Made by a program: the position numbers and the translations under genes. Below are positions 6,047-10,453 of a stretch of DNA of 10,453 bases, piece after piece. Position 1 is the first letter of the stretch, and each line of letters opens with the position of its first letter. Source of the DNA: Chitinophagaceae bacterium (GTDB taxonomy: Bacteria > Bacteroidota > Bacteroidia > Chitinophagales > Chitinophagaceae); assembly GCA_947447815.1 (NCBI GenBank), contig CANFLJ010000034.1:1-10453 (forward strand). Direction: 5' to 3'. The notes below the pieces were generated by a model that saw only the letters and a list, made by a program, of their open reading frames with translations, made no database searches and was not told the origin of the DNA.

Positions 6047-7009
6047 TTATTTAATTTTTGCTTTTGTAGCTTCTAACTCTTTTTTAGTCTCATCCAGGTC
6101 TTTCTTCATTTCTATCATGTAAAGAGTCAATTCTTCCACTTTTTTCAGTAGTAAACCATTCATTTTACCTAAATCAAGACCGTTATTCATTACTTCCTGA
6201 GTGGTAGGCATATCTGGTAAATGGCCATTATCCTGAATGTATTTTTCTAACTGATAAATAGGGATAAGTTTGTAGTCTTGTTTCAATACATGGTCAAACC
6301 AGTCTTCAGAGTTCTTTACAGCAACTTTTACTTTTTCGGTAAGGATTCCTTCTTCTACATATAGTTTGTACCCGTCTACCTGCGTATTTACATTGCCCAC
6401 TTTTACACGTCCCTGATAAGAATCTATAGAGAAAAATTCCTGATCTTCACTTGCGCCTATTGGTTTGAAACAAACTTTAAAAGTCTGAGGGCTATTGATG
6501 CTTTTATCGCCGGAAACTCTTGCACCTACTGTCCAGTAACTAACATTTGTAGGACTGGTAATATCGCCATTCGAGAACATAATACTTGGTTCGTTCTGTC
6601 CACTTTCGGCCCACTCATTACTCAAAGTCAGTAATACATTTTTCTGTCTGGTATTACCTGCTCCTCTTTTTATTTCTATAGCAGATTGAGGAGTAAGTGT
6701 TCCAATACCAATATTACCTGTTAAAGGAAAATGGTTCTCACTATTAGGAAAAGTAGTATCAATGTACTGATATACTACATTTTTAGGAGTTGGTTTATTG
6801 TTTGGAAAAATAGCCGGAGATGAACCATTAGTTTGTCCTGGTTTTTTTACATTTCTCACATTACCCACATAAGTAATCTTCTTTGGAGCATATGCTTTCT
6901 TCTTTTTAACCGGTGCTGCAGCTTTTGGTTGTGCAGTTTGAACCATTACATTCTGACTGTGACCATAAATGAATAAGAACGTAGCGATAAACAATAAATA
7001 CTTTTTCAT
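6047..7009 (-). CDS. Secreted protein with C-terminal intramolecular-chaperone-like region
   Basis: I do not know the function. Starting at the ATG at 7007-7009, the 320-residue protein has a classic signal peptide (MKKYLLFIATFLFIYGHSQ, cleavage likely after HSQ-19). A Lys/Ala/Pro-rich stretch follows (27-60), then GNIGIGTLTPQSAIEI (99-113), the repeat-type motif common in Bacteroidota surface and tail-fibre-like proteins. KLYVEEGILTEKVKV (215-229) leads into WFDHVL, DNGHLPDMPTTQEV (260-273) and the coiled coil GLLLKKVEELTLYMIEMKKDL (285-305). This C-terminal block resembles the tail-fibre/S74-like chaperone region found on many Bacteroidota secreted proteins. An in-frame ATG 69 bases further upstream (7076-7078) is rejected: it puts 23 extra residues before a perfect signal peptide and lies at the predicted promoter. 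It is probably a single-gene unit. Confidence 0.85.
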   Translation of the reverse strand: MKKYLLFIATFLFIYGHSQNVMVQTAQPKAAAPVKKKKAYAPKKITYVGNVRNVKKPGQTNGSSPAIFPNNKPTPKNVVYQYIDTTFPNSENHFPLTGNIGIGTLTPQSAIEIKRGAGNTRQKNVLLTLSNEWAESGQNEPSIMFSNGDITSPTNVSYWTVGARVSGDKSINSPQTFKVCFKPIGASEDQEFFSIDSYQGRVKVGNVNTQVDGYKLYVEEGILTEKVKVAVKNSEDWFDHVLKQDYKLIPIYQLEKYIQDNGHLPDMPTTQEVMNNGLDLGKMNGLLLKKVEELTLYMIEMKKDLDETKKELEATKAKIK

Positions 7010-7075
7010 GCTTGTAACATTAGTTATTAAGAAATATATCTGAATTAGAATTAATCTTCCACTATATATAACGGG

Positions 7076-7107
7076 CAAAATTGCAAAAAATTATAAAAAG
7101 GTATAAA
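7076..7107 (-). promoter_or_regulatory. Probable promoter of the secreted-protein gene
   Basis: On the minus strand TTTA (7104-7107) is followed after 20 bases by CAATTTTG (7076-7083), one mismatch in each element from TTTG / TAnnTTTG. Transcription would start near 7071, giving a leader of about 60 bases to the ATG at 7009 and ruling out the longer upstream start at 7078. Confidence 0.45.
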
Positions 7108-7124
7108 ATATTAGATTCTTTTCT

Positions 7125-8105
7125 TTAACGATGCCTGTGTTCAAATTCTTCCCGCTCTGTTTCTTTTTCATATGCCTTAATAATGTCTTTCACCAGTTTA
7201 TGACGAACAACATCTTCTTCGTTCAATTCAATATGCGCTATTCCTTCAATATTCTGTAATATTCTGGACGCCTTTAGCAGACCACTATGTTGATTTCTTG
7301 GAAGATCTATCTGAGTGGGGTCGCCTGTTATAATTGCTTTGGCATTAGCACCGATACGGGTAAGAAACATCTTTAACTGAAGATCATTTGTGTTCTGCGC
7401 TTCATCCAGTATCATGAAGGCATTATCCAGTGTTCTTCCACGCATATAAGCCAGTGGTGCTACCTCAATAGTCTTGGTGGTCATATAATATCCTAGCTTG
7501 TCTGCAGGTATCATATCTTCCAGCGCATCGTATAATGGACGTAAGTATGGATCAATCTTTTCTTTTAAATCTCCTGGTAAAAATCCAAGACTTTCACCTG
7601 CTTCTACTGCTGGACGGGTTAAGATAATTTTCTTAACCGTTTTATTTTTCAAAGCTCGTACGGCCAATGCTACTGCGGTATAGGTTTTACCGGTACCGGC
7701 TGGTCCTATTGCAAAAACAATATCGTTCTTATCTGCAGCCGTCACCATTCTTTTCTGATTGGTGGTTCTTGCTCTTACTGTTCTTCCATTCGGACCAAAT
7801 ACCAAGACATCATTTGGATTTTTATCAATAAAATTGTCAACAGTCTCTGCATCATCTCCTCCAAGTATCTGTTCAAAATAGTTTTCACTAAGGTGACCAT
7901 TCCGTTCCAGATACTGAATGATTAATTGAATCTTCTCTTTAGCAGGATCTATCTGCTCTGGAGCACCACTGATTTTAATCTGTGTACCTCTTGATAAGAT
8001 CTTTAATAACGGGAATTTTTTCTTTAGTAAATCAAGCTTTCCATTGTTTACACCAAAAAATTCAATCGGATTAACCGACTCCAGGCTAATAATTGTTTCA
8101 GTCAA
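7125..8105 (-). CDS. phoH: PhoH-family ATPase (YbeZ type)
   Basis: This 326-residue cytoplasmic P-loop ATPase belongs to the PhoH/YbeZ family, thought to act on RNA, often together with the ribosome-maturation endonuclease YbeY. The N-terminal region (about 15-70) is KH-like; the ATPase has Walker A GPAGTGKT (134-141), TRPAVEAGESLGFLPGD (163-179), Walker B MILDEAQN (231-238) and the GDPTQIDLP motif (261-269). Length is normal. The start is TTG at 8103-8105: the frame is open for only nine codons further upstream with no ATG or GTG, and TTG gives the M-T-E-x-I-I start I expect from relatives. No ybeY is adjacent in this window. It has its own promoter-like sequence upstream. Confidence 0.95.
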   Translation of the reverse strand: MTETIISLESVNPIEFFGVNNGKLDLLKKKFPLLKILSRGTQIKISGAPEQIDPAKEKIQLIIQYLERNGHLSENYFEQILGGDDAETVDNFIDKNPNDVLVFGPNGRTVRARTTNQKRMVTAADKNDIVFAIGPAGTGKTYTAVALAVRALKNKTVKKIILTRPAVEAGESLGFLPGDLKEKIDPYLRPLYDALEDMIPADKLGYYMTTKTIEVAPLAYMRGRTLDNAFMILDEAQNTNDLQLKMFLTRIGANAKAIITGDPTQIDLPRNQHSGLLKASRILQNIEGIAHIELNEEDVVRHKLVKDIIKAYEKETEREEFEHRHR

Positions 8106-8152
8106 TGTGGTAAGATTTAAAGTATTAAATAATTAATTGGCTCTTGCAGTAT

Positions 8153-8184
8153 CAAATTTATGAACTGAAATTTATCTCCCTAAA
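8153..8184 (-). promoter_or_regulatory. phoH promoter
   Basis: On the minus strand a perfect -7 element TAAATTTG (8153-8160) is preceded after 20 bases by TTTA (8181-8184), a 3-of-4 match to TTTG. The transcript would begin near 8148 with a leader of about 43 bases to the TTG start. Confidence 0.6.
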
Positions 8185-8220
8185 CATTTTATTACACAAT
8201 TGTGGATTACTTTAAATAAG

Positions 8221-8250
8221 AAGAGTCGGTAGTTTTCACTGCCGACTCTT
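8221..8250 (-). terminator. Hairpin terminator after the four-helix membrane protein gene
   Basis: AAGAGTCGGTAG (8221-8232) and CTGCCGACTCTT (8239-8250) form a 12-bp stem with one G-T wobble and a six-base loop TTTTCA. It lies 26 bases after the stop of the membrane-protein gene. On the minus strand it is followed by CTTATTT, a weak T-rich tail, so the direction fits that gene. Confidence 0.75.
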
Positions 8251-8276
8251 TCAAATTATCCTAAATTAATTTTGTA

Positions 8277-8738
8277 TTAATATAAACCTCTAAACCAAGG
8301 AGAACCTAAGTGTCTGAATGGCCAAGGTATGCATGCTATAATAATTAATAATGCAAGGCTATATAACAAAAGTTGTCTTCTGTGTTTTACCAGATCAGGT
8401 AGGTCTTTTTTAGTTACACCTCTTGAAATAGTAATGATAGCAACAGCTATTATCATTCCAGTAATGTGTTCTACAGCCCAGAAACGTTTAAATGAATCCT
8501 TCATAATTTCACCAAAGCCACTCTCTTTAAAAAAGGCAAAACCTTTTGATCCGAAGAAATATTGAATAAAGCCGATCAATAAATTGATGTGTGCTATAAT
8601 CAATAATCTTAAATTCCATTTAGTGTCATCAGGGGTATAAGAAGCATCGGCTTCTACCATACTTCTGAATATATTGACAATCAGAAAAATCAAAATCAAC
8701 CAACGCAGTAAACTGTGCAGTCCTAGAATCCATTCCAT
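8277..8738 (-). CDS. Four-helix membrane protein, cytochrome b-like family of Bacteroidota
   Basis: This 153-residue inner-membrane protein has four predicted helices at about 8-24, 43-63, 87-106 and 121-139. Histidines lie in or at the ends of the helices: H8 (LHSLLRW), H50 (IAHINLL), H91 (VEHITGM) and H119 (VKHRRQLL), with H143 near the C-terminus. The tail IPWPFRHLGSPWF (137-149) is distinctive. Homologues in Bacteroidota are often labelled cytochrome B; the spaced histidines are compatible with haem binding but no experiment is known to me. The start ATG begins the first helix immediately, as expected. It appears to be a single-gene unit with its own terminator and a possible promoter at 8805-8836. 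The neighbouring genes give no clue to its role. Confidence 0.8.
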   Translation of the reverse strand: MEWILGLHSLLRWLILIFLIVNIFRSMVEADASYTPDDTKWNLRLLIIAHINLLIGFIQYFFGSKGFAFFKESGFGEIMKDSFKRFWAVEHITGMIIAVAIITISRGVTKKDLPDLVKHRRQLLLYSLALLIIIACIPWPFRHLGSPWFRGLY

Positions 8739-8804
8739 GTTTAATTCTTTTTAATTTAATAATAAAAATACCACTATTAATAGTTTAGGCAACTATAATT
8801 GTTG

Positions 8805-8836
8805 CAAGGATAATGAAAAGTTTTGTTTAAAATAAA
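8805..8836 (-). promoter_or_regulatory. Possible promoter of the four-helix membrane protein gene
   Basis: On the minus strand TTTA (8833-8836) is followed after 20 bases by TATCCTTG (8805-8812), one mismatch in each element from the Bacteroidota consensus. The leader would be about 60 bases. The divergent gap 8739-8932 otherwise holds only AT-rich DNA with an imperfect palindrome CAACTATAATTGTTG (8790-8804). Confidence 0.4.
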
Positions 8837-8932
8837 CGATGTTCGTAACTACATCACCTAAATTAGCTTTATTTACATTTAATCTTACCGCTATAAAAAT
8901 TATTGGTTAAAAAATTTTATTAATTTAAGAAT

Positions 8933-9739
8933 ATGCGCAGGTTTTCTTTTTTATTGATAATTGTCTTAATCGCATCCTCCTGTAAAAATGATTCAACAGT
9001 TGACAAAAAGGACGCTGAAAAGAAAGATGCAGGTGCTCATATTGTAAACGGGCTAAAACAAAATATCGTTCAGTATCCCGATAGTCTTCCTTTAAAAGTA
9101 CAGTTGATAGACATGCTGGATAGCTTGAAAAACTACGACGAAGCCATCAATCACCTGGATTGTTTGATACTGAAGGATGAATTTAATAATAATCTCTGGC
9201 TTAGAAAGGGGCAGATTCTTCGCGAAAAAGGAGATACTATCAAAGCTATTGATGCATTCAATCATTCCGTTTCAATCTATCCTTCTCCAGATGTTTTGCT
9301 GGAACTGGCAAATCTTTATGCAGAGAAAAGAGATCCAAGAGCACTAACTATTTGCGAGAATCTGAAGAAAATGGGATTGGGACAAACCAATGATAGCTAT
9401 GCTTCTTTTTTTCAGGGAGTATATTATGCACGCTCCCATCAGCGTGATAAAGCACAACAATACTTTAACATGGCTATTAATGATAATTATACATTCCCGG
9501 ATGCTTATCTGGAAAAAGGATATTTATTCTTTGAAAATAAACAATACAAGGAGGCGCTTAAAATATTTACCAAATTAAGTATGATCAGTAATGCAAATGC
9601 CAATGCATATTACTGGATAGCCAAAAGCAACGAGGCTTTAAATAATAAAGAGGAAGCGCTGTTAAACTATCAAAAAGCATACGGACTGGATAAATCTATT
9701 GTAGAAGCAAAAGCTTCTATGGAACGGTTGAGTAAGTAA
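8933..9739 (+). CDS. TPR-repeat lipoprotein
   Basis: This 268-residue lipoprotein has a signal peptide ending in a lipobox, MRRFSFLLIIVLIASSC, with the lipidated cysteine at position 17 followed by K-N-D. The charged linker DKKDAEKKDA (24-33) precedes a chain of tetratricopeptide repeats: about 53-85, 88-118, 119-148, 156-186, 190-219 and 224-253. The clearest are LWLRKGQILREKGDTIKAI (88-106) and AYLEKGYLFFENKQYKEAL (191-209). TPR lipoproteins act as protein-binding scaffolds in the envelope; the partner here is unknown. The start ATG leads directly into the signal peptide. Upstream a weak -7 match TAGCTTTA (8864-8871) lacks a good -33. It lies 121 bases before rpe on the same strand, with a repeat structure between them. 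Confidence 0.9.
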   Translation: MRRFSFLLIIVLIASSCKNDSTVDKKDAEKKDAGAHIVNGLKQNIVQYPDSLPLKVQLIDMLDSLKNYDEAINHLDCLILKDEFNNNLWLRKGQILREKGDTIKAIDAFNHSVSIYPSPDVLLELANLYAEKRDPRALTICENLKKMGLGQTNDSYASFFQGVYYARSHQRDKAQQYFNMAINDNYTFPDAYLEKGYLFFENKQYKEALKIFTKLSMISNANANAYYWIAKSNEALNNKEEALLNYQKAYGLDKSIVEAKASMERLSK

Positions 9740-9748
9740 TAGCTTCAG

Positions 9749-9855
9749 AAAGTAAAAAGTAAAAATCTAATACGGTTAAGGCCAAACTAATTAAGTTTTG
9801 AATACTGTATTAAATGTATTCTTTTTACTTTTGCCTTTTTACTTTTTACTTTGTA
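9749..9855. repeat. Inverted heptamer-repeat structure between the TPR lipoprotein gene and rpe
   Basis: AAAGTAAAAAGTAAAAA (9749-9765) is the perfect complement of TTTTTACTTTTTACTTT (9836-9852). The right side is a tandem of five heptamers at 9821-9855: CTTTTTA, CTTTTGC, CTTTTTA, CTTTTTA, CTTTGTA. Inside lie a 9-bp stem TAATACGGT (9768-9776) / ACTGTATTA (9804-9812) with one G-T pair, and an inner stem CAAACT / AGTTTTG (9783-9788 / 9794-9800). The whole gap can therefore fold into a nested hairpin. The heptamer tract includes a perfect -7 match TACTTTTG (9826-9833) that could serve rpe, though no -33 TTTG is 19-21 bases ahead of it. Confidence 0.75.
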
Positions 9856-9860
9856 TACAT

Positions 9861-10453
9861 ATGCCAATCATAGCACCATCTCTTTTAGCCTGCAACTTTT
9901 TACAACTGGAAACAGAATGTACTATGGTTAATAATAGCGAAGCCGACTGGTTTCATCTAGATGTAATGGATGGACGCTTTGTGCCAAACATAAGTTTTGG
10001 TTTGCCAGTAATTCAACAGATAAAGAAGGTTGCTACCAAGCCATTAGATGTTCACCTGATGATAGTAGAACCCGACTTATATGTAGAAGCATTTAAGAAA
10101 GTCGGAGCCGATATTCTGACGGTACATGCCGAAGCTTGTATTCATCTAAACAGATCTATACAGTTTATAAAACAACAGGGCATGAAGGCGGGTGTAGCTA
10201 TAAATCCACACACTGCTTTAAGTTGTCTGGATTATGTGTTGGAAGACATAGACCTGGTTTGCCTGATGAGTGTAAATCCAGGTTTTGGTGGACAGAAATT
10301 TATTCCTCAAACCTATGCTAAGATAGAACAGCTTCGTAAGATGATTGATGCTAAAGGATTAAAAGTAGACATTGAAATAGATGGAGGAGTAACTTTAGAT
10401 AATGCTGCTGATCTTATTGCAGCAGGTGCTACCGTACTGGTAGCTGGCAATAC
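9861..10453 (+). CDS. rpe: Ribulose-phosphate 3-epimerase, truncated by the window edge
   Basis: Rpe interconverts ribulose 5-phosphate and xylulose 5-phosphate in the pentose phosphate pathway. The frame opens at ATG 9861 and is still open at the window end, giving 197 codons of a family normally near 215-220. TIM-barrel landmarks are IIAPSLLACNF (3-13), the metal/catalytic HLDVMDGRFVPN (32-43), PLDVHLMI (61-68), LTVHAEAC (86-93), the phosphate-loop region CLMSVNPGFGGQKF (134-147) and IEIDGGVT (172-179) with a catalytic aspartate. It begins six bases past the heptamer-repeat tract. The start is firm because conserved sequence begins at residue 3. Confidence 0.97.
   Translation, partial: MPIIAPSLLACNFLQLETECTMVNNSEADWFHLDVMDGRFVPNISFGLPVIQQIKKVATKPLDVHLMIVEPDLYVEAFKKVGADILTVHAEACIHLNRSIQFIKQQGMKAGVAINPHTALSCLDYVLEDIDLVCLMSVNPGFGGQKFIPQTYAKIEQLRKMIDAKGLKVDIEIDGGVTLDNAADLIAAGATVLVAGN

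Noticed and set aside
7010..7078. N-terminal extension of the secreted protein from the ATG at 7076-7078
   Set aside because: It would bury a clean signal peptide behind 23 residues, and it lies upstream of the predicted transcription start.
10136..10321. Plus-strand open frame inside rpe
   Set aside because: It is a different frame within the conserved rpe coding region, with no homology features of its own.

Overview
The window looks like a Bacteroidota chromosome, probably of the Chitinophagaceae/Sphingobacteriia side. The signs are AT-rich DNA, no Shine-Dalgarno sequences before starts, promoters of the -33 TTTG / -7 TAnnTTTG type, a lipoprotein with a Bacteroidota-style lipobox, and gene families such as RteC. 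The family-level assignment is an inference; the phylum is well supported.

Region 1 (about 1-3984, all on the minus strand) is one end of an integrated mobile element. It sits against the 3' end of a tRNA-Ser(TGA) gene and runs off the left edge of the window. Reading away from the tRNA it holds a Bacteroidota-type tyrosine recombinase, an RteC-family regulator, a small excisionase-like helix-turn-helix protein, and a winged-helix protein with a DnaD-like C-terminal part, which is probably a replication-type function. By comparison with CTnDOT, RteC would switch on the small-HTH operon beside it. A near-duplicated, partly palindromic motif lies in exactly the DNA between rteC and that operon and is a good candidate operator. 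Four copies of a GTGAGT motif lie between the integrase and the tRNA, where recombinase arm sites would be expected.

Region 2 (3985-8738, minus strand) is ordinary core genome: tRNA-Ser, proC (proline synthesis), hldD (ADP-heptose for LPS core), a secreted protein with a C-terminal chaperone-like region, a PhoH-type ATPase (TTG start), and a four-helix membrane protein with histidines in its helices. hldD and proC form a tight pair. Two hairpin terminators and several promoter-like sequences with a constant 20-nt spacer separate the transcription units.

Region 3 (8933-10453, plus strand) holds a TPR lipoprotein and the first 197 codons of rpe (ribulose-phosphate 3-epimerase). Between them is a heptamer-repeat inverted structure. 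The divergent gap 8739-8932 separates the two strands.

No gene-free stretch exceeds 300 bases. I see no clearly new biological system. The most useful leads are the candidate RteC operators, the integrase arm sites, the repeat structure before rpe, and the histidine-bearing membrane protein.
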